Assembly: GCA_028280615.1 (NCBI GenBank)
Contig: JANQLK010000002.1
Coordinates: forward strand, 62,001 to 126,000
From: Woeseiaceae bacterium
Lineage (GTDB): Bacteria; Pseudomonadota; Gammaproteobacteria; Steroidobacterales; Woeseiaceae
Length of the DNA stretch: 64,000 bases
Direction: 5' to 3'
In this document: piece after piece, positions 46,423 through 56,480 of the stretch
How the letters are laid out: every line of letters begins with the position of its first letter
Numbering within the stretch: the stretch's first letter is position 1
Program-made: the position numbers and the translations under genes
The notes under the pieces: model-generated
What the model saw: the letters and a program-made list of their open reading frames with translations, nothing else
Told to the model about the DNA's origin: nothing
The model's database searches: none

Positions 46423-48093
46423 CTACAGTCTCTTCCCTTTCCAGAGAGACCATGCCGTGATGAAGAGGAGTAGCCCTCCAGCAACCAGGAGGAGCGAGGG
46501 CAAGTTGATACCGAAGGGAAGCAGGATCCCGGTAGCGTTGCGCGTAATCCAGGCAAAGATCAGCGAGGTGATACCCGTCGCACCCGTGAGCATGTTGAGG
46601 CCGAGTTTGTTGAGGCGCGCATAGGTTTCATTGTCGATCTGGATGCGTGTTCGGGTGGCGAAATGACCTTCATCGACTCGGCGCATGATTCGCCGCAACA
46701 GAACCGGCATTTCCACGATGGCGTCGGCATCCTGAAGGATGCGCATTCCGAGTTGTTTGACCATCGTCTCAATATCAAGGACTCTCATCCCCACCTCGGT
46801 ACCAAAGTCTTCGGCGACGGCCCGCAAGTCAATGTTTGGATCGAGGACCCGGATGGTGCCGTCGAGAGTGCCAAAGGTCTTGTCGAGTAAGAAAAGATCG
46901 GCGGGGATATGGAGCTTGTGCTCAACCACAAAGCTTTGCAGGACTTCGCTGGCCTGTGCCACTGGCATGGAGGCGACATCCCGCAAGAGCGCCCGGAGGT
47001 CTTCGCGCAGCTTTCGCATATCGACATCGTGTCCTACGATGTCGTAGTCGAGGAGGTGCGCGGCCATGCTGACGTGGTCTCGGCGGATGACGTCAAACGC
47101 GATGGCGCGAAGCATGGCCAGGGTTTGGCGATCGAAGCGCCCGATCATTCCGAAGTCGAGGATACCGAGTACACCTTCTGGCAAGAGCATCAGATTGCCG
47201 GGGTGAGGGTCGGCGTGAAAGAGTCCGTCGCGAAAGATCTGTTTCAAGGTGACCATCACCACCCTTTTTGCTAACTCGCGGGTGTCAACTTCTTGCTTGT
47301 GATGCGCGTCGAGCTGGCTGATGTTGACGCCGTCGAGGAACTCCATGGTGAGCAGGCGTTGGGCAGAATACTCCCAATAGATGCGAGCTATATGTACCTT
47401 CGAGTCATCTTCAAAATTGCGAGCAAATTCCTCTGTGAGGTGACCTTCCGAGACGAAATCCAGCTCGCGCAGAATGACCCGCTCGAATTCCTGGACGACC
47501 TTCACCTTGTCAATGGTCTCGGCAAATCTGCTGCGGTTGGCGAGACGAGCCATTCCGTAGAGGATTGAGAGATCCATGCGGATTTGCTCTTCGATCCCGG
47601 GGCGCAAAACCTTGGCAACGGCCTGCGTTCCATCGGGCAACGTGCAGCGATGCACTTGGGCAATCGAAGCCGCGGCAAGCGGCTTCTGCTCAAATGTGGG
47701 AAAGATCTCATTGATTTCTTTTCCCATCTCCTCCTCGACCACCCTCTTCACTTCTTCAAAGGGGATCTTGGAGGCGTGGTCCTGGAGCTTTCGTAACTCC
47801 GTGATGTAGGGCTTTGGCAACAGATCCGGGCGAGTACTCAAGATCTGCCCCATCTTGACGAAAGTGGGTCCCAGTTCTTCGCAGACCATGCGCAGACGCT
47901 CGGGACCGCTCAAGGGTCTGCTCGGCTGAGAAATCCCGTCACCCACTTTGCCCTCCTCATCAGGAGGCAGAGCGTCCTCAGCTGCAAAGAGTTTGCCGAA
48001 ACCCATCCTGTCGGAGAGATAGCCAAAGTCATGTCGAGCAAGCGCCGCAGTGATCTGCGCATAGCGCTTGTATCGGGTTACAAATTCCACCAT
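46423..48093 (-). CDS. ABC1/UbiB/AarF-family atypical kinase
   Basis: LGPTFVKMGQILSTRPDLLP, PLAAASIAQVHRCTLPDGTQAVAKVLRPG, GLFHADPHPGNLMLLPEGVLGILDFGMIGR. Confidence 0.95.
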   Translation of the reverse strand: MVEFVTRYKRYAQITAALARHDFGYLSDRMGFGKLFAAEDALPPDEEGKVGDGISQPSRPLSGPERLRMVCEELGPTFVKMGQILSTRPDLLPKPYITELRKLQDHASKIPFEEVKRVVEEEMGKEINEIFPTFEQKPLAAASIAQVHRCTLPDGTQAVAKVLRPGIEEQIRMDLSILYGMARLANRSRFAETIDKVKVVQEFERVILRELDFVSEGHLTEEFARNFEDDSKVHIARIYWEYSAQRLLTMEFLDGVNISQLDAHHKQEVDTRELAKRVVMVTLKQIFRDGLFHADPHPGNLMLLPEGVLGILDFGMIGRFDRQTLAMLRAIAFDVIRRDHVSMAAHLLDYDIVGHDVDMRKLREDLRALLRDVASMPVAQASEVLQSFVVEHKLHIPADLFLLDKTFGTLDGTIRVLDPNIDLRAVAEDFGTEVGMRVLDIETMVKQLGMRILQDADAIVEMPVLLRRIMRRVDEGHFATRTRIQIDNETYARLNKLGLNMLTGATGITSLIFAWITRNATGILLPFGINLPSLLLVAGGLLLFITAWSLWKGKRL

Positions 48094-48168
48094 GTGTCTG
48101 GCCTCCCCGCCTGGTCGCGTGTCGCAATCCCGCTGACAAGTGCCGAAATCACCTTTCGGTTTGGAGCG

Positions 48169-49221
48169 CTAACTCGAGGAGACGAGACCGGCGTCAATCG
48201 CTATTCGGCGAACTTCCTGCTTAAACCGGGCAGGCTCCTCCCAGTGCGGCATATGCGCCGACTGCTCAAACCAGACTAGCTCCTTATGCGGCGCATGGAT
48301 TGTGTCAACGTATGCTTCGGCAAGGCGCGTAGATTGGATCTGATCATGAACGCCCTCCATGAGATAGATTGGGACTTTCAGTACCGGACGAGTGCTGAAT
48401 GCGTCGTAATTGAACAGGGTCTCGTTCAGGGCTTTCATGGAAACCTTGCCGCCTCGCGCGAGATTGATGAATCCAGGCCATGCGAATTCCGGAATGCTGA
48501 GGTAGCGTAGGAAGTAATACAGGCCGGAGTGCGGGTTGTGCCGCCACACGCCTCCGAGACTGGTCAGCACCCGGCGCTGCGCCCACATGTCCTTAAGCGA
48601 GCTGTACGGAGGCGGCCCGATTTTCTCCAGCTTCGAGATCAGGTCGGAGCGCTTCTGATCGCGGGCCTGACTGGTCGCCCATTGGTAGCTCAGCTTCTCG
48701 CTCTCTGATCCGTCGGTGACCTGGCTGATCCCTACGTATACAGCGACTTTCTCGGGGTGCCGGGATACGTATTCCAGGCCTACGACGGAGCCCCACGAAT
48801 GGCCGACGAGAAGAACACCGTCCTGACCGAACTCGGTACGAAGGGAGTCGATTAGATCATCCAAATCATCGACGATCTGATCGAGAGTCAGCGTCGCACG
48901 ATCCCGAGCGGCTGAAAAACTGTACCCAGTGCCGCGCTGATCCCAATTCACAAACACGAAGTCGTTTTCCAGGTCGGAATTCAATAGCCGGTTGAACGGC
49001 ATGGCCGAGTAGCCCGGCCCCCCATGAACGAAAACGAGCAACGGTGATCTGCGGTCGCGACCTCGGATCAGGACGTAGTGCCTGGCACCACCAAGAAGCA
49101 TTCGTCGTGCCTCGGCAACCGACGATCTGACGATCTGGCCGTCGTTGATGCGAAAGCGTGGCGTATGGGTACGCGCAGTAATGAGCAGCACAATAGCAAC
49201 GATCAGGATGACGAAATACAT
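48169..49221 (-). CDS. Alpha/beta hydrolase (proline iminopeptidase-like)
   Basis: LLVFVHGGPGYSAMPF, FVNWDQRGTGYSF, VLLVGHSWGSVVGLEY. Confidence 0.88.
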   Translation of the reverse strand: MYFVILIVAIVLLITARTHTPRFRINDGQIVRSSVAEARRMLLGGARHYVLIRGRDRRSPLLVFVHGGPGYSAMPFNRLLNSDLENDFVFVNWDQRGTGYSFSAARDRATLTLDQIVDDLDDLIDSLRTEFGQDGVLLVGHSWGSVVGLEYVSRHPEKVAVYVGISQVTDGSESEKLSYQWATSQARDQKRSDLISKLEKIGPPPYSSLKDMWAQRRVLTSLGGVWRHNPHSGLYYFLRYLSIPEFAWPGFINLARGGKVSMKALNETLFNYDAFSTRPVLKVPIYLMEGVHDQIQSTRLAEAYVDTIHAPHKELVWFEQSAHMPHWEEPARFKQEVRRIAIDAGLVSSS

Positions 49222-49334
49222 GCTCGCTGGACTCGTTACTGGTTAACGGGCGTCCATGACGGTCCATCTGCCTCGCATTTCGACGTCAGCATCCGAGGCA
49301 GGATAACGAGCGGCTTCCGCCGCCTTGTTGTTCG

Positions 49335-49859
49335 TTACCTACTCGCCGCTGGCGCTGGGCCCTCTTCCCGTTGTTCGTTCGCGTCGATTCGCGATAAATC
49401 GCCCAGTTCGACGGTCAGTGGCAATTTGAACTTCAGCTTCGCATTGGTGATACCCACCAGTTGCATGGCCAACAGCACTGCGCAGTCTGTTTCTTTGAGG
49501 GTTTCCTCGACGGTATACCTTGCTGATTCGCAACCCATGACAACCGCAGCCTGATAGCCGTTTGCACGCTTCAGTAATCGCTTTCGCTGTCCAGCGGTCC
49601 AGAGACACATCGCAGTACACGGCAGATAGCTGGTGAACACGCCTGTCCTTACACCACGCTGCTCGAGAGCCTCACGCATATCGCGTAGGTGGTCTTCATA
49701 CGCACCGGTCTTGATGCCGTTCTTGAAAAACTCGATCAGCGGGGAGCCTGTGTCCGTCGCCAGGCTTACAGGTGGGCAGATCGGACATGACACGATCAAG
49801 ACGGATTCATAGCCTTCCAACTCGGCAGCCATGTCAAGTGGTTTCAGATGAAGAGGCAT
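49335..49859 (-). CDS. Conserved-looking hypothetical protein
   Basis: Long ORF, codon usage consistent; CPICPP and PCTAMC cysteine motifs; no family recognised. Confidence 0.5.
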   Translation of the reverse strand: MPLHLKPLDMAAELEGYESVLIVSCPICPPVSLATDTGSPLIEFFKNGIKTGAYEDHLRDMREALEQRGVRTGVFTSYLPCTAMCLWTAGQRKRLLKRANGYQAAVVMGCESARYTVEETLKETDCAVLLAMQLVGITNAKLKFKLPLTVELGDLSRIDANEQREEGPAPAASR

Positions 49860-50096
49860 GGTCGATCTCCCGTCCGAATCCCATCCAGCTCTTTCGGCGC
49901 GACTTGAGGTATGACCACCTGGTTGGAGCTGCCGTTGCTAGCATCAGACCATTTACATCGGCGACGAGCAATCCGGACTTATCCTTACTGGCGACGTAGC
50001 GACGACAGGGTCGTTGGCAGCCGACCCTGGGCCCGGCGACGGTGATCGAGCTTCATCGATAATTCCGCTGACAGGCTCATGCAATCGTCATTACCA

Positions 50097-51101
50097 TCAC
50101 CGCTTACAAAAGCGTCGACGATAATCACTGGGGGTGACCTTTACGACGCGCTGGAACGAGCGTCTCATCGAATCCGTGCTGCCAAAGCCGCAGCCTGTCG
50201 ATATCTCATCCAGCGATTCATCCGACTCCTCGAGGCGACGACGCACCGCATCGATACGAAGCTGCTGGACGAACGCCGCGGGTGTCTGGCCGACTTCTTC
50301 TCGAAAGACGCGTGAGAAGTTGCGCAGGCTCATGTTGACCCGCTCCGCCATTGCCTGAACGGACAAGTCGCCGGAGAGGTTATCGGATGCCCACGCCACG
50401 AGCTCGTTGACCGTATTTCGTTCGGCGCTCTGCGACTCGAGCGTGGTGCTGAACTGGGACTGACCGCCAGGACGGCGCATGAATACGACGAGGTGCCGCG
50501 CGCACTCCAATGCGATGGTCTGACCGAGGTCTTCTTCCACGAGCGATAGCGCGAGGTCGATTCCCGCGGTGACGCCGGCAGACGTGTAGACATCGCCGTC
50601 CTTTACGAAGATCGAGTCGGCCTGTACGTCAATCTGAGGGAATCGATCAGCCAGGTCGCGAGCGCCGCTCCAGTGCGTCGTCGCTTTCTTGCCGTCCAAC
50701 AAGCCCGCCGCTGCCAGAAAGAATGCGCCGCCACATATCGAAACAACGCGTTGGGATCGCCGTGCCAGACGTCGGATGACCGCCGAGTACTCCCGTGGCG
50801 GGTCTGCCATCCACACAAGTTCAGTTGCCGGCACGATCAGCGTATCGATGGCCCCGCGAAGATGCTTTGCCGACCGATGACCGATCATGGATATTCCCCC
50901 GCCCGACGGAATGGTCGGAGACGTATCGGCGCTCACGAGGATCAGCTCGTACGGTGACGAATCGTCGCCAACGAGCCGATTGGCGAGCGAAAACACCTCC
51001 CATGGGCCAATCAGGTCCAGCAGCAAAACCTGCGGAAACGACAGGAAAACGACACGGCGACTGCCGCGGTGCGATTCTTCGGGTCTGAATCGACTCATCA
51101 C
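50097..51101 (-). CDS. GlxA-family regulator (DJ-1/PfpI domain + AraC HTH)
   Basis: VVFLSFPQVLLLDLIGPWEVFSLA, VVSICGGAFFLAAAGLLDGKKATTHW, TAGIDLAL; C-term AraC HTH. Confidence 0.92.
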   Translation of the reverse strand: MMSRFRPEESHRGSRRVVFLSFPQVLLLDLIGPWEVFSLANRLVGDDSSPYELILVSADTSPTIPSGGGISMIGHRSAKHLRGAIDTLIVPATELVWMADPPREYSAVIRRLARRSQRVVSICGGAFFLAAAGLLDGKKATTHWSGARDLADRFPQIDVQADSIFVKDGDVYTSAGVTAGIDLALSLVEEDLGQTIALECARHLVVFMRRPGGQSQFSTTLESQSAERNTVNELVAWASDNLSGDLSVQAMAERVNMSLRNFSRVFREEVGQTPAAFVQQLRIDAVRRRLEESDESLDEISTGCGFGSTDSMRRSFQRVVKVTPSDYRRRFCKR

Positions 51102-51228
51102 TCCCTCGATCGAATGGCCGTATTTGTCGGAACATTGTCATTTACGCCAACACGGATGTCCAGCATCATCTCCTCCAGCGGGTGCGCAACGGCGCGCATT
51201 TTTTGACGCTCGGACAGAGTGAGACGAG

Positions 51229-52080
51229 ATGAACAACGAGACTCAGACAGACATGGGCCGGAGACGATTTGTCGGCACGGCGGCCGCATTGGCCGGCGTC
51301 GCGATGGTTGGCCAGTCAGCAAGCGCAAGCACGAGCCAGGGGAAGCTCCAGGAGTCGAAGATCAAGCTGCCACCGATGCACAAGGGCAAGAAACCCGAGG
51401 TGGCGATGCTGCTGTACCCGGGCGTGACGCTCCTCGACCTGGTCGGCCCTCAGGCAGTCCTCTCCCCTTCCTGCAACGTCCACGTGGTTTGGAAGAACAC
51501 GGATCTGGTGGAGACGGACAGCGGTTTGATCACGAAGGCAAGCTCGACGTTCGAAGAGTGCCCGAGAGATCTGGACGTCCTGTTCGTGCCCGGTGGCGAA
51601 TTCAGCGTCATGATGGACGCGGAAGTTCTCGAGTTCCTGGCCGATCGCGGATCGCGAGCGAGATATGTGACAAGCGTTTGCGGCGGGTCGATTGTGTTGG
51701 GTGCTGCCGGGCTGCTGCAAGGTTACGAGGCGACCTCACACTGGATGGCCCGCGAGGCGTTGTCGGTTTTCGGCGCGACGCCCGTCGCCGCCCGAGTCGT
51801 CCGGGATCGCAATCGGATATCCGGCGGCGGCGTAACAGCCGGTATCGACTTCGGGCTCGTGCTGCTCGCGGAGCTCCTGGGTGAGGACGTTGCAAAGCTC
51901 TCACAACTCGCCCTGGAGTACGATCCCGCCCCGCCCTTTAACGCCGGCACACCGGAAAAAGCGGGCCCCGAGATCATGAGCAAGATGCAGGAGTGGCTCG
52001 GGCCGGCGGGAGACATGTTGATGCCGATGTGTGCCGAAGCTGCGAAGGATATGGGCAAGTACACGCCTCTCGTGAACTAG
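51229..52080 (+). CDS. Tat-signal DJ-1/PfpI-family protein (isonitrile-hydratase-like)
   Basis: GRRRFVGTAAALAGVAM Tat; VAMLLYPGVTLLDLVGPQAVL; TSVCGGSIVLGAAGLLQGYEATSHW; GGGVTAGIDFGL. Confidence 0.9.
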   Translation: MNNETQTDMGRRRFVGTAAALAGVAMVGQSASASTSQGKLQESKIKLPPMHKGKKPEVAMLLYPGVTLLDLVGPQAVLSPSCNVHVVWKNTDLVETDSGLITKASSTFEECPRDLDVLFVPGGEFSVMMDAEVLEFLADRGSRARYVTSVCGGSIVLGAAGLLQGYEATSHWMAREALSVFGATPVAARVVRDRNRISGGGVTAGIDFGLVLLAELLGEDVAKLSQLALEYDPAPPFNAGTPEKAGPEIMSKMQEWLGPAGDMLMPMCAEAAKDMGKYTPLVN

Positions 52081-52282
52081 TTCGAGCGGTACGAGTGTGA
52101 CGGAGAAACCGAAGTCGAAGAGGCACCTAAGAGTATGAATACCAGAGGACGCCGTCTCCTGGTCGTGATTTCAATTGTAGTTTTCTCAGCGCTCTATGTG
52201 GCGAGTTGGTACTGCTTGTACCCTGAGCGATTCGACGTCGCGAAGTTCTTTTGACAACGCAATTTGCAGTGAACACCTCGTT

Positions 52283-52576
52283 ATGACGAGTCTTCGACGC
52301 GCAGCGATAGCGGAGGCCGTGACACTGCTAGTGCTTTTCTGTGTCGCGATGCCGCTGAAGCATTTCTTTGGCGTGCCTCTGGCCGTCTCGATCGCGGGGC
52401 CGATTCACGGCCTCGCCTTCATGGTGTTTCTCTGGTTCGTGATTCGCTCCTGGGCGGAGGAGTTGATCAGTGCAAACGGCGTTTCTCGCCTGATTGTTGG
52501 AGCGTTCATCCCCATGGGCGGATTCGTCAATGAGCGTTGGCTTCGTCGACAACAGACCGAAGCCGGATTCCCGTGA
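52283..52576 (+). CDS. DUF3817-like small membrane protein
   Basis: AEAVTLLVLFCVAMPLKHFFG...AGPIHGLAFMVFLWFVIR...GAFIPMGGFVNERWL. Confidence 0.8.
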   Translation: MTSLRRAAIAEAVTLLVLFCVAMPLKHFFGVPLAVSIAGPIHGLAFMVFLWFVIRSWAEELISANGVSRLIVGAFIPMGGFVNERWLRRQQTEAGFP

Positions 52577-52965
52577 CCTACCTGCTAGCCAAAGCGGCAC
52601 ACATCGTGTCTTTGGTTGTCTGGATCGCGGGAATGACAGCGGTTGCGCTATCTCTGAGACATCCTGTCCGCACTTTCATGAAGCCGCTGAGAGCCTACGA
52701 CCGAGCCGTCACTACGCCCGCGATGATCCTGGCATGGGGTTTCGGGCTCTTTCTCGCGGTACGAGGCGGCTGGTTTCCGCAGTCATGGCTCGGACTCAAG
52801 ATACTCCTGGTGCTGGCCCTTTCGGGCGTACACGGCGCTTTGACGGGAAAGCTGCGCCGAGCGACGAACACCACCGACGATCCTGTGACGGGCGGACGAT
52901 GGTATTTGCCTATTGGACTGGTCCTCGTGAGCGGAATTGTGCTGCTCGTGACGCTGAAGCCGTGA
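52573..52965 (+). CDS. CopD/DUF2269-type membrane protein (start GTG 52573 likely)
   Basis: TYLLAKAAHIVSLVVWIAGM...WGFGLFLAVRGGWFPQSWLGLKILLVLALSGVHGAL; overlaps upstream stop. Confidence 0.75.
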   Translation: MTYLLAKAAHIVSLVVWIAGMTAVALSLRHPVRTFMKPLRAYDRAVTTPAMILAWGFGLFLAVRGGWFPQSWLGLKILLVLALSGVHGALTGKLRRATNTTDDPVTGGRWYLPIGLVLVSGIVLLVTLKP

Positions 52966-52998
52966 CTGCCCGCTTGTCGACAACCCACGCTGTCACCC

Positions 52999-53322
52999 TC
53001 AGGGCTTCTGGTAGTGAAGCGCCAGCCAGATGGCATCCTGCGAGACCGAGGCGACCCGGTGTCTGCAATGCGCTTGGATGACCAAACTGTCGCCGGGCTT
53101 GAGAGCCAGCCCGGTGCCGTCCTCGAATTCGAGCGTGGCTTCGCCTTTCAGGAGCAAAACCCACTCGGGTTGCGGCTGCTCGTACCAGAAACCGGGCTCG
53201 GAGGCATGCCCGTTGGAGACGATTCGTTCCAGCTTGGCCGGGCCGGTTTGCAGGAGTTCAAAGAAAATCTCCCGGTCGGCGGACGATCCTTCGAGCAGAT
53301 TCGTGACTTCGGGCGGATTCAT
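52999..53322 (-). CDS. Cupin domain protein
   Basis: EWVLLLKGEATLEFEDGTGLALKPGDSLVIQAHCRHRVAS. Confidence 0.88.
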   Translation of the reverse strand: MNPPEVTNLLEGSSADREIFFELLQTGPAKLERIVSNGHASEPGFWYEQPQPEWVLLLKGEATLEFEDGTGLALKPGDSLVIQAHCRHRVASVSQDAIWLALHYQKP

Positions 53323-53471
53323 AACCTGATCCAGAATAAGGCCCCGTTGCCGGCGGTTTCAACCCGCCGATCGCGGTAGCGTTGGGTCGGGATCCTCCCG
53401 GATTCCGATACCGTCACTTCGCGCTTCGCTTTCCAGTCCTCAGCGCGGCTAATCGTTGCAACGCGCAATTC

Positions 53472-54449
53472 TCATTGTTTGGGTTCTACAGTGTCGGAAT
53501 GTTCGAACGAACTAAGGAACTCCCATACGTAGTCGATGACCTGATCATTCTCGAATGTAGGGCCCAGAAGACGCGGGAACCGGTAATGCGTTTGCGGAAT
53601 CGTATGCCCGCCGTGTTCGATCGTAACCAACGAGACAACGACACGACCGTGCTGCCTCAGTTCCTCGATCCGGGCATGCACCCGATCGAGTCCCAGGACC
53701 ATCGTCGACCTGGCGCTGCTTGTGCCATGGAGAGCCCGGAAGTACTCGGCGCTGTCTGCGGAAGAGCGAACGTTGCCTAAGGTTCCGAATCCGAACAACG
53801 ACATCTCGCCACCCTCGAACGGATTCAGGGGATCCTCCGTCCCATTGACGATAACGGCTCTCACCGGAACGCCGGCGGGACTACAGTCGAGGTTATCCTC
53901 CGTCGGCATATTCGCCGCCAGCGGCGCAATGGCTGCGACCAGATCCGGTGCCTCCATGGCAAGGCGGTACGCCATGTGTCCGCCGTTGGAGTAGCCGCTC
54001 GCGTAAACCCGCGCTTTGTCGACTCTCCCGGTTTCCGCCAGTCCATCGATCAATGCTCGCACGAACGCGACATCGTCGATGTTTTCCACATTCGCGATGT
54101 GGGCCGCCGCCTTGCGGCAGCCGTTCCAGTACCCGCCGACTCCGACCGGGTAGGCAACGAGGAATCCTTCCCGCTCGGCGATTGCCTCGAATCGATACCC
54201 GGTCCGCTGCCGAATCGTCGCCGCATTGCCCATGGAACCGTGGAATGCCATCAACAGCGGCGCCCGTCGGTCGGCCGTTTGCGGCGTGTACAGCTCGTAC
54301 TGTCGATTGCGGCCGTCGACTTCGAGCGTCACGCGCTCGAGGGTATAGCCGGGCTTTGTTGCGGCCGGGGCAAAGATGAACCAGAAGTAGGTAACGAGCA
54401 TGGCCGCGAGCGGCATCGCAAGGAGCGTATTCAGCGTACGCCTTCTCAT
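53472..54449 (-). CDS. Secreted PHB-depolymerase/feruloyl-esterase-like (LpqC-type) hydrolase
   Basis: APLLMAFHGSMGNAATIRQRTGYRFEAIAEREGFLVAYPVGVGGYWNGC, VYASGYSNGGHMAYRLA; start at MRRRTLNTLL. Confidence 0.87.
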   Translation of the reverse strand: MRRRTLNTLLAMPLAAMLVTYFWFIFAPAATKPGYTLERVTLEVDGRNRQYELYTPQTADRRAPLLMAFHGSMGNAATIRQRTGYRFEAIAEREGFLVAYPVGVGGYWNGCRKAAAHIANVENIDDVAFVRALIDGLAETGRVDKARVYASGYSNGGHMAYRLAMEAPDLVAAIAPLAANMPTEDNLDCSPAGVPVRAVIVNGTEDPLNPFEGGEMSLFGFGTLGNVRSSADSAEYFRALHGTSSARSTMVLGLDRVHARIEELRQHGRVVVSLVTIEHGGHTIPQTHYRFPRLLGPTFENDQVIDYVWEFLSSFEHSDTVEPKQ

Positions 54450-55078
54450 GTCGAACTGGCCTGCGCTATACCGAGATATTGAAAGGACGCGATTCTGAGC
54501 AGCCAGGGACGAAGCACGTAGTCGCTGGCCATTTCCTGAATGCGAAAACCGCCTTGACGCAGCAGCTTCGGGATATCCCGGTCGAGGTGGCAGCCCCCGA
54601 CGACTCGTCTCCACATGGGCGTGACCCAACGTTGCACCCGGTACAAGCGCTCTGCTGGTGCTCTGCCATGTTCACAAAAGAGCAGCCGGCCGTCAGGCTT
54701 CAGCACGCGACGCATTTCCGCGAGCGCGCGGCCGGGTTCGGCGATGCTGCACAGGGTGTAAGTCAGCAACACCGTGTCGACACTAGCGTCGGGAAGCGGA
54801 ATCTCTTCGCCCCTAAGACCTACGTATTCGACGGGGAAGCGCAGCGGCGCCGCTCGTCGCGCGGCCTTTTTGAAACTCCTCGTGGAAGGATCGAGACCGA
54901 TCACCCTGTCGACGGCTCTGTGGTCGTAGATCGGCAGGTTCAATCCGGTGCCCATGCCGACCTCAAGTACCAACCCGCGTGCCTGCGGGACAATTCTCCG
55001 CCGCTGTTCGGCGATACCCTCGATGCCGCAAAGGCGATCGAGCACGATCGGCAGAACATAGTCGTCGTACGTTTTCAT
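54446..55078 (-). CDS. Class I SAM-dependent methyltransferase
   Basis: GLVLEVGMGTGLNLPIYDH, VIGLDPSTRSF, TVLLTYTLCSIAEPGRALAEMRRVLKPDGRLLFCEHG; overlaps downstream gene. Confidence 0.92.
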   Translation of the reverse strand: MKTYDDYVLPIVLDRLCGIEGIAEQRRRIVPQARGLVLEVGMGTGLNLPIYDHRAVDRVIGLDPSTRSFKKAARRAAPLRFPVEYVGLRGEEIPLPDASVDTVLLTYTLCSIAEPGRALAEMRRVLKPDGRLLFCEHGRAPAERLYRVQRWVTPMWRRVVGGCHLDRDIPKLLRQGGFRIQEMASDYVLRPWLLRIASFQYLGIAQASST

Positions 55079-55092
55079 CGTCGATCCCCGGG

Positions 55093-56076
55093 TCAGTCGA
55101 TCCCGGGATGTACCGGCACCAGGTTGCAGGCGTCAGAACCCGTCTGGCGAAGCAAGAAGTCGAGCATTTCGCCCCAGACGATCTCCGTAGCTTTCGAAGG
55201 TCGCAACAAGCCGACGTGGCCGAGGCGCGTCAGGCCGAGCTCATGAGCGTCCACGTCTCGGCGAATCGGAACCGTCGTGGAGAATCTATCGAGAAAGGCA
55301 GACACCGCACGAGGCGGAGCGATCGGATCGTCGGCGATCGCATAGGCCAGGATCGGTGCGCTGAACCCCGCCAATAGGTCTGACGACTCCGGCTCGTGCG
55401 AAACGTACCACTCTTTACTACGGCCCCAACGCGCCCACTCGGTCGCGACGCCACGCGGCAACGGCCCGGCTGGACCTGTCCATTGCGGCAGCACGCGGAA
55501 CGTTTTCGCCATGAGCGGTAGAAACGCGTGCCAATAGAGCGCGAGCCGCCAGCGAGCCGCGCCGTCCCAATAGCGCGCCTGACCGAATTGAGAGGCGACG
55601 AAAACGGCGGCACGGACACGATGCAATGCAGTCGCGAGACCGACCGCCTGACCGCCGAAGCTGTGGCCGATGAGCGCTACGGGCTCGGGACCGGTTTCCT
55701 CGGCGAGTCGTAGTGCGGCGACCGCATCCTCGCGCGCCCACGTCGAGAGCGTGGCTGTTTCGATGCCCTGGCGTGTCGTGGACTCCCCGATGCCGCGATA
55801 GTCAACGGTGACACAGCGGGCACCGCGCACCGACAGCCAGCTTGCGAGATGGCGAAATGCGCGTTGTGGCACTCCGATGCCAGGTAACATCAATATCGTT
55901 ATTCTCACCGGCCTGTTCGCGCCGTAGACCCGCGTTACCAAAGGAACGTTGTCGCTCGCTCTGGTCTCTACCTGCGTACAGGTAACAGAATCGGCCAGTG
56001 GACTGATGCGAGGCAGTCCCCGCTCCGTCGGCCACTGCTCACGGTGTTCCCTCGAACGATCCATCAAATACTCCAT
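55093..56076 (-). CDS. Alpha/beta hydrolase
   Basis: LMLPGIGVPQRAFRHLASWL, VTVDYRGIGEST, VALIGHSFGGQAVGLATAL. Confidence 0.88.
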   Translation of the reverse strand: MEYLMDRSREHREQWPTERGLPRISPLADSVTCTQVETRASDNVPLVTRVYGANRPVRITILMLPGIGVPQRAFRHLASWLSVRGARCVTVDYRGIGESTTRQGIETATLSTWAREDAVAALRLAEETGPEPVALIGHSFGGQAVGLATALHRVRAAVFVASQFGQARYWDGAARWRLALYWHAFLPLMAKTFRVLPQWTGPAGPLPRGVATEWARWGRSKEWYVSHEPESSDLLAGFSAPILAYAIADDPIAPPRAVSAFLDRFSTTVPIRRDVDAHELGLTRLGHVGLLRPSKATEIVWGEMLDFLLRQTGSDACNLVPVHPGID

Positions 56077-56195
56077 CTGCTTTCCGTACGCTACTCACGT
56101 AACGCTCTGGCAACTCGACGGTCACAGGAAAAAGTCGCACCGTCGATTCGAGCGCGATACTAGCGACGCTGGCTCTTGGCCGTTATGATAATTGT

Positions 56196-56480
56196 ATGTC
56201 TGAACCTGCCAAACACGTCGTAATCCCTCTGTTCCCCGGTGTCGAGCTACTCGACGTCACCGGATCCGCGGGCGTCCTCGGAAGGCATTCGAGAACTCGA
56301 GGAATGGTACCCGTCTGTAACCGTCGTTCAGGACAGAACGCTTCGGTGTTTCGCCAACGCGCTATCGAGAGAAAATTCGAGACTCCGCTTAGACCAATGC
56401 GCAGCGAGGTCGTTTAGCGGCCACAGAACCGGGTGGTCCTACTTTGAAGAGCTATCAAGCCGGATTCATATCGCCGATTG
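56196..56480 (+). pseudogene. Degraded DJ-1/PfpI (GlxA-like) gene remnant
   Basis: KHVVIPLFPGVELLDVTGSAGVLG then frame change; later SGHRTGWSYFEELSSRI resembles the ..ATTHW..DELARR.. segment; no complete ORF. Confidence 0.55.
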
